DNA of 64,000 bases from positions 84,372,501-84,436,500 of the forward strand of contig CM032233.1 in NCBI GenBank assembly GCA_019009955.1. The letters run 5' to 3'. This DNA is from Riptortus pedestris. Lineage: Eukaryota; Arthropoda; Insecta; Hemiptera; Alydidae. This document shows, piece by piece, positions 32,797 through 44,693 of this stretch. Each line of letters starts with the position of its first letter. Positions within the stretch are counted from its first letter, which is position 1. The position numbers and the translations under genes were made by a program. Under the pieces are notes generated by a model. It was not told the DNA's origin, did not search any database, and saw only the letters and a list, made by a program, of their open reading frames with translations.

Positions 32797-33507
32797 AAAA
32801 AAATCCGTCACGCAGGGGCTGCGTAAACTAAGCAGATTTCCCACGTGAAGTTTTACAATAGGGAAATCTGCATGCTAATAACGGCAGTAGTAATGAATCT
32901 CTAAACCAATTCACGAGGGACGAACAGTTACGGAAACGGCCGAACTACCTTTGGTGGAAAGTCCCGAACATGGCCGACTTCTGCCGACCACTCACACAAT
33001 ACAAATGCAAATATCTCGGTTCATATGCAATACAATACAGAATGAATTTATAGAACAGTATTTATAGTAAATTTAATTTGCAATAAGATTGATTTTATAC
33101 AATTTTTCGATCCGACTCATAATAACGGAGATATTTCGAATTTTCAAAAATCCCCCCTCTAACCCCACTCCCACTGGTCCAATTTCAGCCATTCACGAAC
33201 TTCATCTTCCTTTTTTACATAAAACGATTAAATTCCGAATTTGGTAACGATCAAACAAAAATTGCGACTACTAGAGCGTTAACCAACAAATATATATAAA
33301 CTGCTCAAAAATGAATAGGGATATTGGCTGTTTTGTGGTATGTATGGGGCCTAGCATATTTTTTTTTTTTTTTATTATAAATATCATTAATATTTATCAG
33401 AAATTGTTGTCTTTTTCCCCCATAAAAAAGAAATTTAATTAAGATCGATTTAATTAAAATTAATCGGATAAGAAAAAATAACCAATATCCCTATTCATTT
33501 TTGAGCA

Positions 33508-33559
<52 letters not shown>

Positions 33560-33685
33560 TAACGGACCTCATTTTCTTCATCTCCTGGGTAGGATCGATG
33601 GACATTAGAAGAAATTTTTCGAAACTCGCGTCTTGAGAACGACCTCAATAGCTGATTTCCCTTAAGGAAAATCTGCTAATAAGTT
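32797..33685 (-). mobile_element. HL-A complete copy, short subtype, carrying a MITE
   Basis: 3' end at 32797 (aaaaatccgtcacgcaggggctgcg), short-subtype insert (aaacggccgaacta... catggccgacttctgccgac), block B, the MITE 33301-33508 and (TA)n 33509-33553 in the core, block A and the 5' end (tttcccttaaggaaaatctgcta). Confidence 0.87.
33301..33508. mobile_element. Mariner-type MITE
   Basis: 208 bp. 27-bp perfect TIRs start CTGCTCAAAAATGAATAGGG and end GATATTGG. The right flank is TA (33509-33510) and the left is AA, probably a mutated TA. It has an A/T-rich interior and no coding. Inserted in the HL-A (TA) core. Confidence 0.85.
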
Positions 33686-34711
33686 GAAATAATTGCTTCC
33701 TTTCGTCCAGCTGAAGTGTTTATTCAATATTACGCTACTATTCAACATATTCTCGGCATTTCTCAGATAGTATATATATATATATATATATATATACTAT
33801 CTGAACTAGTAAGTAATCAGATTACAACTATAGTTATTTAACAAATGCTGAAGTCAGCTGAGTTAAGAAGAGCTTTATGCATTTGCAATAGGGCACGGAC
33901 AGAGCGGAAAGGCTGGCCACGTCTGCTATACGAGTATTGACTCTTGGGCAACGAAATTCAATTATTAGTCTTATTAGAGCTAATGCGCTTGTTATTCAAC
34001 TGTGTTATTATGACCTTTGCAATAGTTATAATACCAGCACTTTCCTTTATTATACAAATTACCTACTACCTATAAAATTATATTGTAATTCTTATTACTG
34101 TTCCAATTAGCCATAGTAGTATAAGGTGGGCGTTAATAGATAACATTACTGTTTACAATAATTATGATATTTTTCTATTGATTATTATGTTCCATTTATT
34201 TTGCTTATATAAATAACACTCTAAGGATTGTCTGAAACTGTGAAAAAAATATGAGAATCCGGGGTAACCAACAACGAAATAGTTATTTCCAAGAATGAAA
34301 TTAAAAATTTAAATTCCTACCCTTGAACATGCCACTTACACACAGCACACATACGTGTGTCTACGTTTGTTTCTATCGAGGGATAAATTGTGTTTATATT
34401 TATTTTTGTTTTAATATATTTTTAAGTACTAAACATTGTTCTGATTTAGGAATTTCTAATTTTGGCTGCCGCCTTCTGGTTCGTTACTCAGTACTGATAT
34501 TCTGTAAACTTCATTGGTGTAAAATTAGAATAAAATTATGCTCCCTAAAATTAAAGAAGTTTTGAACTTGAATGAAGAAATGAATTTTTCGAACAAGAGC
34601 TACTTGTTTGTCTGAGAGATTATAAAAAAAGAAAATATATTAAAATAATAAAAACTGAATATCGTTGCATTGCGGCCGTGCATGATAATGGCATAACAGA
34701 AATGAATGTTT
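33686..34711. other. Unassigned sequence with a (TA) palindrome
   Basis: 33757-33807 is a palindrome, CAGATAGTA(TA)nTACTATCTG, able to form a cruciform. The remainder is AT-rich. The 80-codon frame at 34323-34565 has no recognisable domain. Confidence 0.4.
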
Positions 34712-34790
34712 TAAACTTCATCTTTCTTAATACATAAAACGATTATATATCGAGTTTAGAAACAATCAAACAAAACAGCTAGAGCGTTAT

Positions 34791-34831
<41 letters not shown>
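34712..34831 (-). mobile_element. HL-A fragment (block B and core)
   Basis: 'cttcatctttcttaatacataaaacgattatatatcgagttt... agctagagcgttatacaaatata' followed by (TA)n to 34831. Confidence 0.7.
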
Positions 34832-34836
<5 letters not shown>

Positions 34837-35275
34837 TTTTATTATTTTTTATTTCATTTATTGCTTACAAGAATTTTCCTTATAGCAAGGAGTAGGTCTT
34901 CTATAATGAGGTTAGTTTTTCTAGGTTAGTAGCTTACACATAAACATATTTTTACAAACTAGAATTGAATATAACTGACAGCAATTTACATTAACATCTC
35001 TAGAAAAATCTTAACTAATAAGTGGCATTATATATTATTACCTTACCTAATATTAAAACATTATATTTTCAACATGATAGTTTCATTAAACTTATCATTA
35101 TCTTGGCTCCTGTGCTTACTAATAAATAGGTATAACAAAAAAAAAAAAAAACAATTAAGAGAAGAATATAAATTTAACAATGTTAACTCAGATAAGATTC
35201 GCGAAGTTTGAACCTATTTCTTAAATATTTAAAAATGTTAATATATACTTCTCTAGTTGCATTCAATAATACCAC
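34832..35275 (-). other. Unassigned, possible retroelement 3' tail
   Basis: 34832-34860 (minus: aaataaaaaataataaaaaataat) resembles an A-rich 3' tail entering from the (TA)n tract. The remaining sequence is AT-rich and unrecognised. Confidence 0.3.
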
Positions 35276-35956
35276 TTAGAGAAATCTGCTAAAACTCCTC
35301 CACGCACGGTCTGTGAACCTAAATAGATTTCCCACGTACTCTTATGATACACTACTGATTTTATCTCACCATATATTCTTTATTTCCAACTAAAAATCCG
35401 ATGAGTAGAAGTGGGCTGTCAGTAATATCTTAATCGATGGCGTCATCGCAAAGCGTTGTTCAGCGTATCTTATCTAGTAAATATCTGTTGAAAACAATAG
35501 TGGGAATTTCAACTTTGAATGAGACGTTTCATGATACATTCGCTTATTGTTAATGTGTGGTCAATAAAAATGGGGTTTCTGGAGGTGGAAAATTTTAAAA
35601 TGCATATTTCTCCTAGAACAACTTACAAATTAATTTTAAAGAAGATCTGAGTTTTTGATCCGACTCATAGTAACGTAAATATTTGGATTTTTTATTTTCT
35701 CTCCCTCAACCACTCCTCCCTCAGTCCGATTTCAGCCGTTAACATACTTCATCATTAGGTTTACTAAATTTAGTATGGTAACGACTTAACAAACCTTGTG
35801 ACGAATAGAGAGCTGTGAAAGAAGATTATATATACAGATGCATATATAATTTTGAACGCACCTAATTTTCGTCATCTCCTAGGTTGGATCGGTGAACATT
35901 TGAGAAATGTTTCAAAAATCGCGCCATGCCTAAAACCTAAGTAGCTGATTTCCCTT
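35276..35956 (-). mobile_element. HL-A copy with both ends, diverged C subtype
   Basis: A stray 5' end (gagaaatctgctaaaa, 35278-35293) is followed by a whole element: degenerate 3' end (aaaactcctccacgcacggtctgtg), C module with 'gatgagtagaagtgggctgtcag' and 'gatggcgtcatcgcaaagcg', block B, a very short core (tatatatacagatgcatatata) and block A ending 'gctgatttcccttgaaag'. Confidence 0.75.
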
Positions 35957-36290
35957 GAAAGTCTATCATGCAGGTGCTGTGTTAGCTAAACAGATTTTCC
36001 TCTTGCTACAATACCATGCTGATGACCTCATCTCATTCTAATCTCGATTTCTCCAGTAACATGAATCCAATGTAAATAGGGCTTGAAATGTAAGCTCGAA
36101 ACGAGATGTTTATGGGTTCACTTACTTTAAATGAAATTTGTATGAGGAGGAGTGGGTGTTAAGTAGAGGCTGAATATAAAAACATACATATAACTCACCT
36201 CATATTTGAGTTGCTGAAACTTTATTGATAAAAAAAATGGACAACTAGTTCTGAGTGTAAATATTTGAATTTTTAGCGATTTTTTTTTAA
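35954..36290 (-). mobile_element. HL-A fragment (3' end)
   Basis: aaagtctatcatgcaggtgctgtgttagctaaacagattttcctc, then about 290 bp of diverged intermediate-subtype sequence (gaggaggagtgggtgttaagtagaggctgaa). Abuts the previous copy head to tail. Confidence 0.65.
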
Positions 36291-36562
36291 AAACATGGTT
36301 ATACATTTTATTCTTAATTGTCTCTTCAATTTCTAATTATGTATACCACGTCTTCCTTTCAGTTAGGCTAGGTCATTCCCCATTCGTCATAAAAAACAAT
36401 CTCCTAGTAACGTAATCCAATGAATGTTTTGTGAAATACCCACGGGGGGAGTCGCCCGGCAGCTATGGCGCGAGGCACTGGAGATGGAGCTTTTCTCTGA
36501 AAATGTACGTACTTAGCTTAAATAAAACGTATTGTAGAGGAAAACAGACCTACTGTGTACAC

Positions 36563-36722
36563 CAAAATTATCTCCGTTATTATATGTCGGAATGCTATAG
36601 AATCAATCTTGTTAAACTCTTGAAGCACATCTCTTTCGTAACTAAAGTGCTAAGCGAGTTATTCTTACTTTCTTGTTTTCTGCCTTCAGTTCATCCACCC
36701 CCCCCCTTCTATTTACCGGTTT
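36563..36722 (+). mobile_element. HL-A/HL-B block B fragment (D subtype)
   Basis: 'aaattatctccgttattatatgtcgg... gaatcaatcttgttaaactcttgaag... gagttattcttactttcttgtttt... tcagttcatccacccccccccttctatttaccgg', most like 48115-48304. Confidence 0.6.
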
Positions 36723-37740
36723 TAGCATATTTCACTTAAGGGAAATTAGCTATTGAGGTCGTACTCATGACGTGATTTTCGAAAAATTTCTTCAAATGTT
36801 CATCGATCCTACCTTGGAAATGACGAAAATAAGGTCCGTTCAAAATTTGATATATATTTGTTAACGCTCTAGCGGTCGTAATTTTTGTTTGATCGTTACG
36901 AAACTCTATATTTACTCGTTTTATGCAAAGGGAAAGATCAAGTTCGTTAGTCGCTGAAATCGGACCTGCGGGAGGGAGGGTTAAGAGGAGGGATTTTCGA
37001 AAATTCAAAATATCTCCGTTACTATACGTTGGATCGAAAACTTGTATAGAATCAATATTATTGCAAATTTATTATAAATGTTGTTATATACATTTATTCT
37101 CTATCTTGAATATTAACCGAGATATTTGCATTTTTATTAAGTGTGGATAACGGACGAGATGAGATCGGCTATTGACTGTTCTATTCTTGAGTTTCCGTCG
37201 AAAGCTAGTTCGGCTGTTTCCGTAATTGTTCTGCTCTCGTGAAATTTGTTTAGAGACTCGTGTAAGCTTCTATTTCGAGAGATATATGGAAATACATTCT
37301 GTTGACACACCCTTCTTTAGTTCTTGGACTACTAAAATTTGAGTGATTGTGATAAAAATTATTCTGTTGTATTATAAATTACAGTACTAGATATTACTAA
37401 ATAGTTTGCAATAAAGTTAATATGTCATATTCAGAAATATTTCAGTAATTGATTTTTTTTCCGGTGTAGAATAAGTCTATCTATTTGTTTAGGTCTGAGT
37501 GGTTGGCAGACCTATTTGCTTACAATTCAGAAGCCATTTCCGTTGGGAGCTTATTAAAATTAAATGAAAAATTTGTCATTACCGTTTTAATTTAATCACG
37601 GTGGTCTTAAGTGTTACTGGGTTTTCTCTATAACGTGTTACGTGCGTTTTTCTCTATTAAGTGTTACAAGATTTCTCTATTGTAAAACTTCACGTGGGAA
37701 ATCTGCTTAGTTTACGTAGTGCCTGCGTGACGGACTTTTA
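36723..37740 (+). mobile_element. HL-A complete copy, composite short+long subtype
   Basis: 5' end agcatatttcacttaagggaaattagc, block A, minimal core (tgatatatatttg), block B, the short-subtype insert (gtggataacggacgagatgag... ccgtttccgtaattg), then long-subtype sequence (acattctgttgacacaccc... tctgagtggttggcagacctattt) and an intact 3' end. At about 1018 bp it combines modules otherwise seen separately. Confidence 0.85.
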
Positions 37741-37744
37741 TTTT

Positions 37745-37838
37745 CATGGAAATAGAGAATATGTGGTGAGATCATATCACAAGTGTGTTATGCCAGCGCG
37801 TTGGAAATCTGCTTAGTTTACGCAGCCCCTGCTATTAT
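37745..37838 (+). mobile_element. HL-A 3'-end fragment (C subtype)
   Basis: 'gaaatagagaatatgtggtgagatcatatcacaagtgtg... ggaaatctgcttagtttacgcagcccctgct'; truncated within the hairpin. Confidence 0.7.
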
Positions 37839-38319
37839 TTTTTTATTTTATGGTGTACATTTGTACTATGTATTTAATATTTTAAATCATAAAATGACTC
37901 GGTATTATTATTTAAATATTTTGAATATAATTTTCTCTGGAATAAAGCAGTATTCTTTAACAAAGCTATTTCCTAGTTAGTAAATAAAGAAGGAATCTAC
38001 CTCATGGCGGATGTTTTGGCTACTTTAAAATATTTACCTTCAGGACCAAACAAGGCTCTTTTTATGAACCTTACTGCCCTTTCACCTTGCCCCGGGAATA
38101 AACTAGGCCCTTCTTATATATACCTTTGGTTTTCAATAAATCTATTCCTAATTTTAGATTTGAATTATAAATATTTATACGGATATAGCGACAATATTAA
38201 GGTAGAATTAGATTAGTTACTTCTAGAACGCTTGAACTCTATTTTTTTTTTAGTTTTATCAAAAGACCTTGTTCCTTTTTAGATGTTGTCTTTTCGCCGT
38301 CATGTACTATTTATTAATT
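37839..38319. other. Unassigned AT-rich sequence
   Basis: A 70-codon frame at 38004-38216 starts MADVLATLKYLPSGPNKALF but lacks a recognised domain or splice context. Nothing else is supported. Confidence 0.3.
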
Positions 38320-38590
38320 GTGTTTTAAGTATGATTTCGTTGTACCATTCTAGAATTGCGGTGTCTTTCGAAGCCGATTTTGCTGATCAATAAGCGAGAT
38401 CGTTTCCCAAAATTCCAGAACGCCCTGCTCGATCCAGCAAATATGTATGTGTACATAATTTTGTTTGTCTTGTAAGTAACTGTCCAATATTTTCTGTCAA
38501 AGGGTCACGAATTGTATAATTCTGAAGTGATTCCAATGAGTTGTGCCTGTCAGTGTAAATTTTGATGGTTTTTTGTTCTCCTCGTACAGT
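38320..38590 (-). pseudogene. LINE RNase H domain remnant
   Basis: Minus strand from 38590: EQKTIKIYTDRHNSLESLQN (the '-IYTDS..SI..L-' strand of RNase H), then, with a frameshift, GRSGILGNDLAY, a stop, SAKSASKDTAILEWYNEI, matching '-GHSGI.GNE.AD..AK.A-'. The RNase H domain of LINE ORF2 helps remove template RNA. About 80 residues survive with an internal stop. Family not resolved. Confidence 0.6.
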
Positions 38591-38610
38591 AAACTATTTA
38601 AAATTGCAAT

Positions 38611-38712
38611 TTTAGCAGATATCCCTTAATGGAAATCAGCTATTGAGGTTGCAAATAATAATAATAAACTAAAGATCAAGTTCGTTACCCGCAGAAAACG
38701 GACCGGGGGGTT
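38611..38712 (+). mobile_element. HL-A short remnant
   Basis: 'tagcagatatcccttaatggaaatcagctattgaggttgc' joined by (AAT)n to 'agatcaagttcgttacccgcagaaaacggaccg': 5' end fused to block B with most of block A deleted. Confidence 0.7.
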
Positions 38713-39225
38713 TAGAGGGTTTTGAGGTTGACCTTCCGCCATAGTTTGGTTCATTTGGTGTGATACATGGTATGCTTATTATTTCATAAGAAATAACACG
38801 CATGGGCGAAGAGTTACAGCCATAACATCATTATAACAGATACGTTTGGGACGGTGCTCGCCCAAGGGCTTCTTCTATATAACGTGTTTATACCGCTTTA
38901 GCCATTGAAACCAGCTGAAAAGCAGTAGAGATATGTGGCGAAAAGGAAAGTTTCACAGCATGAGAAAGCTTATAGAGAAAACCAAATAAGAACTAGTGGC
39001 TCCGAGAAAATACAGTGGAACATTATTCCACCACCTACAAGTGAACCCCATTGGGTTGTGTTATGTTCCAGTAACCATGAGAGAGGCTTGTTCAAAAGAA
39101 CAATTTGAAAAAACGTTGTGGCGAGAGAAAATAAGGCTTTGAAATAGAAATCGTGGAATTAAACGCTAAAGATGAAAAGAAAGTATTGGGCTGCTAAAGC
39201 GGAAAAAAGAAAAGTTGAATGGGAA
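38713..39225. other. Unassigned, less AT-rich sequence
   Basis: Relatively GC-rich (gttacagccataac... gggacggtgctcgcccaagggcttc) with several stops in all frames. No domain recognised; perhaps a decayed coding or RNA-derived segment. Confidence 0.35.
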
Positions 39226-39874
39226 GTGAAAAAAGTCCGCCACGCAGGGGCTGCGTAAACTAAGCAGATACCAAACCAAATACTGTCATAACACTTATGG
39301 TATCATATCACCACTCATTCTCTATTTATATGTAAAAAAAAACAAAGAGTAGAAAGGAAAAAAGAAAGTAAGAATAACTAGATAATACTTGAGTTACCAA
39401 AAAAATGCATAGATTCAAAATTGAACAGTTCAATAGTTTAACAAGATTAATTCTATAATTATGATCGGATTCATAACGAAGATACTTAGAATTTTTTAAT
39501 TCCCCTCTCTAAACCACCACCATTCCAGGTCCGATTTCAGTCCTCAACAAATATGATCTTTAGTGTTGACTAAAACGGCTAAATATCGAGTATTGTATAG
39601 ATCAAATAAACATTTTCGAGTAAAAAAAATCCCTATGGATGGCGTCATAACATGACGTATTTGCATGTGTTTCACAAATTAATAGTTCAATGAAAACCAT
39701 ATTTTATATTTAATCTTGGAACGAAATAGTTCATGATATAACAGCTTATATATGTATGACATGAGTAGAAAAGTTGGGGTTTACTGATGCCCAAAATCTA
39801 CAATATGGAAATATCTCGGTTAATATTTAATATAGTGAAAAAAATGTATATAACAACATTTATAGAACATTATA

Positions 39875-42162
39875 TCTATATATATATAAAATTGTAACCT
39901 CTGTCTGTACATTGATTTTTTTCGCGAAATTTCACGATAACTTTTCGTTTCACATGTCATAGACACCATAACTGCATTTTGTTTCTTTGGTGTCTGTTTG
40001 TTTGTTTGTTTGTTTATTTGTTTGTTTGTTTATTTGTTTGTTTGTTTGTTTGTTACCTTTTCACGCATAAACGGCTGAACCGAATTTTATGAAACTTGGT
40101 ATGTATATTACTACTAGCCCAACTTAGACTTTAGGCTATATTAATGTTCTCTAAGACGAACAGGAGTGGGGGTTATAAGGGAGGCCTGAAATTAAAAATA
40201 GCGATATTTCATTTTCTATTGCTTTTTCAGCAAATATGCTCATAACAAAAGTTGTTTATTTTGTAATTTAGAGTAACTTTTGTTATATGCACTTTTGCCG
40301 TATACGGAAGTATAAATGAGTTATACGCTAAACACTATAGCGGGAGTCCACAATTTTATTTGGCATAAAAGACTCAAACCGAACTAAAACAAAACTCGCT
40401 GTGTGAATTAATACTAACGATTTACTTATAATAAGCCATACTAACATTTCTAGGGACGGGCAGGAGTGGGGGTTATAAGGGAGACCAGAAATTAAAAATA
40501 GCGATATTTCGTTTCCTATTGCTTTTTCAGCAAATATGCACATAACAAAAGTTGTTTATTTTGTTATTTAGAGTAACTTTTGTAATACGCACTTTTGCCG
40601 TATACGGAAGCATAAATGAGTTATACGCTGTAAACTAAAGCGGGAGTCCACAATTTTATTTGTCACTAAAGACTAAACCGAATTAAACCAAACTCTGTAT
40701 GTGAATTAGTACTAACGAACGCATTCATTATAATAAGCTATACTAACATTTCTAGGGACGGGCAGGAGTGGGGGTTATAAGGGAGGCCTGAATTTAAAAA
40801 TAGCGATATTTCGTTTCCTATTGCTTTTTTCGGCAAATATGAACATAACAAAAGTAGTTTTTATTTTCTATTTAAAGTAACTTTTGTTTTATTCACTTTT
40901 GTCGTATAGAAAAGTATAACGAGATATACACTAAAATCTAAAGCGGGTGCCAACAATTTTGTTGGTCACTAAGGATTGAACCGAACTTAGCAAAACTCGG
41001 TGTGTGATTTAGCATTAATTCTTCCATGATTATAAGCTATATTAAAAATTTTAGGTTCTAAGGGGAGTGGGGATTATAAGAGAGGCTGAAATGAAAAACT
41101 CGGTTTTTCTATTTTCTATTTGTTTTTCGGCAAACATGCACATAACAAAAGTGGTTTACTTTGTTATTTAGAGTAACTTATGTGTGCATTCACTTTTGTC
41201 GTAAAATGAAGTAAACACGGGATATACGCTAAACGGGAGTCAATAATTATATTAGTACTCATTTAAGGGGTTTTAATAAATGAATACTATGACAAATGAT
41301 GTTATGTTTTTCGCCTTATATGATAGTTCAAAGTATGATTTGGATTAGTGAGGTATAAATCTTCGTCACCCCCTCATTTATTTATTTTTCCTAGAAAATA
41401 GCTTTGTTATTTATTTCCAATAGAAATATAAACTATAAGAGCATTTCCATTATTTAATTTGTATAATGTACCTTGATGTTATTGAAACAAATATGTGTTA
41501 TCATAATAATTTAAACGTTAATGGTAATGTCATTATGACAAAAAACAATATGCGTTTTAAACAATAATGCGTATATGATATGATATTTTCAGGGTACCTC
41601 AATTTTTTAATTCCATCCAGTAGATAAATTATTAAAATAATGTTTTGAGTCAATAATTTAAGTAGAAGAATTTTGAGAAGTCTCGTGCGGGAACGGAAGA
41701 TGAATGGAGCCTTACTAGATAATTGAGTTTACTAATTTTCCGTCTGGCATTACTGAAAGTAGTTTCCAGTGTGATTCGCTATTACAAATATAATCTTACG
41801 TGCAAAAACTTTGCCTAATATTATATGAGCTCGGATTGGCTTTTGAAAGGAAATATATTCATTATAGATGATATTTAATTGTAATAAATGCTACCCATGA
41901 TTATGGTTTGAATTACAAGTATTGAAAAAAGGTGAGTCAAAAAGTGTAAAGGGATAGATTAGAAACATATTTTCATTTATTCTTCAAATCTAAAATTTCT
42001 ATTATATCAATCCCCTGAAGTTACCCTTCAGGGTTGACTATTTCGGAAAACCATTACGTCTTGGATGGAAGTGTAATTGTACACATTGAAGTCTTGCTAT
42101 CAAAATACTATCATTAGTAAGTCAACAATGATTTCCCGGGCATCGCCGGGTACCTTAGCTAG
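39875..42162 (+). mobile_element. Non-autonomous Helitron, complete (copy 2)
   Basis: 2288 bp. It starts TC (TCTATATATATATAAAATTG) and ends CCCGG-gcatcg-CCGGG-taccttag-CTAG: hairpin at 42135-42150, 8 nt before the terminal CTAG. It is inserted between A (39874) and T (42163) without duplication, exactly as canonical Helitrons do. The body holds a (GTTT)n tract (39985-40054), four ~290-bp tandem units and a unique segment (41260-42130) shared with copy 1. No Rep/helicase coding. Confidence 0.92.
40080..41255 (+). repeat. About 290-bp tandem repeats inside the Helitron (4 units)
   Basis: Four units each contain 'ggggttataagggaggcctgaa', 'attgctttttcagcaaatatg', 'cataacaaaagttgtttatttt', 'tagagtaacttttgt', 'gtcgtata' and 'gcgggagtc'. 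Copy 1 (minus, 13467-14350) has three. Units within one element are close enough to suggest local amplification. Confidence 0.85.
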
Positions 42163-42394
42163 TTTGCAATAAGATTGATTCTAGACAATTTTTTGACCCG
42201 ACACATAACAACGGAGATATTTAAAATTTTCAAATTTCTCTCGCTCTATAACCCCCCCCCCCCTCTCCCACTGGTCGGATTTCAGAAGTTAACGAACTTG
42301 ATCTTCATTATTACATGAAACGTTTAAATATCGAGTTCGAAATGATTCCTTTGAAATCTTTTACATAGAAATGGTTTTGAGATGGTCCGTGTGG

Positions 42395-42450
42395 CATCGA
42401 GCAAGTGGGAAACCTGCTTTGTTTACGCAGCTCCTTCGTGACGGACATTT
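42395..42450 (+). mobile_element. HL-A 3'-end fragment
   Basis: 'caagtgggaaacctgctttgtttacgcagctccttcgtgacggacattt'; terminal part only. Confidence 0.7.
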
Positions 42451-43034
42451 ATAAAATGTATTTATAGAATTAGAGCTAATTTTATAACGAATGTATTAAT
42501 ATAACCCAATTTTGATTAAAGTAGATTTTTTAGTTCAAACATTAATATTATCTTCAACAATATTTATTTTCATTTCTTTAGCTCCTTAACAAACTTAGAA
42601 AATGTTAAATGTAATATAAAACAGAAATCTATCTGTAAAAAAAATCATAAGAAATCAACTGGAGTAATTGGCTAGTCGAGTAAGAATTAGTGGAGGGATA
42701 ATTGAGTTAATATGAAAGTGTCTCGATTGGCTGAAATGCAGTCGGAATATCTAAACCTTGACGGGGAATTATTCATTCCTCGTTCGTTCTTGACGATGGA
42801 AAGAAACATGGTCGACGACGCTTATATGGAACAATTATACAGTGAAGAACACTGGTCACCGTCCACAATGGAACAGTTCAATTCTTTTCTTAGATATTCT
42901 CCCACAGTCGGGCGAGTCCTATTGTAATTATGCAACTACGTAAAATGGGTGCTTCAACATTCTCTAGAGCTATAGAACATCTTCCATGGCAATCAAGTAA
43001 TACGACGTGAGCTTTGCTTTTCAGCTATATCTAT
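42451..43034 (+). other. Unassigned; contains a 71-codon frame
   Basis: 42712-42927 (plus) encodes MKVSRLAEMQSEYLNLDG, ELFIPRSFLTMERNMVDDAY and WSPSTMEQFNSFLRYSP. The composition is balanced and non-repetitive, unlike most frames here, but there is no domain, no splice support and no second copy. An in-frame TGA precedes the ATG by two codons. Function unknown; possibly a fragment of an unrecognised gene. Confidence 0.25.
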
Positions 43035-43618
43035 ATAAAAAAGTCCGTCTCGCAGCGGCTGCCTAAACTAAGCAGATTTCCCTCTTGACATTTAACAATA
43101 GATAAATCTACAGACTGGAAACACGTAACCACCGTGAATATTAAATGAATAAATACAAACGGTAATAAGGAATCTTTCATCCAACCTCTTACCGGAAAGA
43201 AAAACAATTACTGAAATATATCAGAATATAACATATTAATTTTATTGAAAAACAATTTACTATAGTTAGTGCTGTTATTTATAATAGAATCTGAATAATT
43301 TTTATCTCAATCACTCAATTTTTAGTAATCCCAGAACAAAAGAGGGGGGGGGGATCAGGAGGTATTTGCAAGCATCTGGTATAATAAAGGTCCCTTGAAA
43401 AAAATATATGGTATATGAGCTTCAAATAAAGTGGTTTATTATATAACAGACTATTGTTTATGTTACATGAATAGAAGTGGGTTTTGCTGAAAGCTGAAAA
43501 GTGCAAATATAATTTGATAATTTTCAAGGTCGAGAATAAATGCATATAAGAATATTTATAGTACATATTTTTTGCACTAAGGTTGGTTCTATACCATTAT
43601 TCGATCCGACGTATAATA
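43035..43618 (-). mobile_element. HL-A copy, long subtype, 5' part missing
   Basis: 3' end aaaaaagtccgtctcgcagcggctgc, long-subtype body (cgtgaatattaaatgaataaatacaaacgg... ctcaccgg-like accggaaagaaaaac... aaagagggggggggg) to 'cgatccgacgtataataac', where the next copy begins. Confidence 0.8.
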
Positions 43619-44208
43619 ACCTTCCAATGGAAAGCGTCCGAAATGTAAACGAACAGGTCTACCAAGCTCTCACCGGAAAGAAAAACAATTACTAAAATAT
43701 ATCAGAATATAATAAATTAATTTTATTGAAAACTATTTACTATATATAGTACTTTAATTTATAATGAATCAGAATAATTTTTATCACAATCAATCAAGTT
43801 TTAGTAGTCCAAGAACTTAAGTCGGAGGGGGGGGGGCATCAAAACCCCGTGTATCTCGCATAATAATGTTGAAATCAATATTTGGTATTTAAGCTTCGAA
43901 TAATGTGGTTTATTTTATAACAGAGTATTGTTTATGAACAAGGAGTAGAAATGGGGGCTTGCTGAAGGCTGACAACTGAAAAATGCAAATATCTCCGTTA
44001 GTATTCAAGATAGAGAATAAATGTATACAACAATATTTATAGTACATTTAATTTTAAATAAGATTGGTTCTATACAATTTTCAAAAATCCTCCCTCTACA
44101 CCCCACCCATTGCTCCGATTTCAGGCATTAAGGACCTTGATCTTTCTGTTTACATAAAACAATTTAATATCGAGTTTGTTAACGATCAAACAAAAATTGC
44201 GACCGCAG

Positions 44209-44288
<80 letters not shown>
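43619..44288 (-). mobile_element. HL-A copy, long subtype, 3' end and block A missing
   Basis: Repeats the long-subtype body from 'cttccaatggaaagcgtccgaaatg' to block B and a (CT)n(TA)n core (44214-44288), where it stops. It lies in tandem with the preceding copy. Confidence 0.8.
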
Positions 44289-44289
<1 letters not shown>

Positions 44290-44291
<2 letters not shown>

Positions 44292-44693
44292 TTAGAACCC
44301 TAGAACTAGAATACATTCAAGATGTAATTTTCACTGAGTGCAGTAGTTATTTTTCTCCTTGCTCCTCTTCTACTAGAATTGCTCAGAAGAAGGGAACCAA
44401 CGGAGCCCGAAACTATCAGCATATTTAATAAACCTCTCTATTTGAAGAATTGAGAATTTGTATAGCCGATACCCAACAATTCTCTACTTTTAGTATTTAG
44501 ATTAATATTTATATTATATTACAAACCAATGTATATGCGGTTAATTTGTAATTTAAAAAATAATGATATTTTTATCTATACATTTTTTAATATGTTATAT
44601 TATATTAAAAACCTTACAAACAGTAATTGACCAGACTCTTGGCTACATATTTGTAAACATAAGCCAATAAAATATCTATCTATCTAATGAGAT
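44290..44693 (+). mobile_element. Penelope-like terminus followed by a LINE-like 3' tail
   Basis: 44381-44420 reads CTCAGAAGAAGGGAACC, AACGGAGCCCGAAACTATCAGC, then 'atttaataaacctctc', close to the motif at 2805-2842 but with TCAGAAGA in place of CTGAAGA. 44600-44693 (aattgaccagactcttggctac... aagccaataaaatatctatctatct) is the same tail as 48001-48095 (minus). It probably represents two different retroelement ends. Confidence 0.5.

Larger units (their letters stand above)
39226..42347 (-). mobile_element. HL-A copy split by a Helitron
   Basis: 39226-39690 is the 3' end and C module (gtccgccacgcaggggctgcg...). 39690-39874 is the intermediate module up to 'catttatagaacattata'. The Helitron 39875-42162 follows. 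The element resumes at 42163 with 'tttgcaataagattg' and ends in block B at about 42347. Other copies (for example 55238-55260) read straight through 'acattatatttgcaataa', giving the empty site. Confidence 0.85.
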
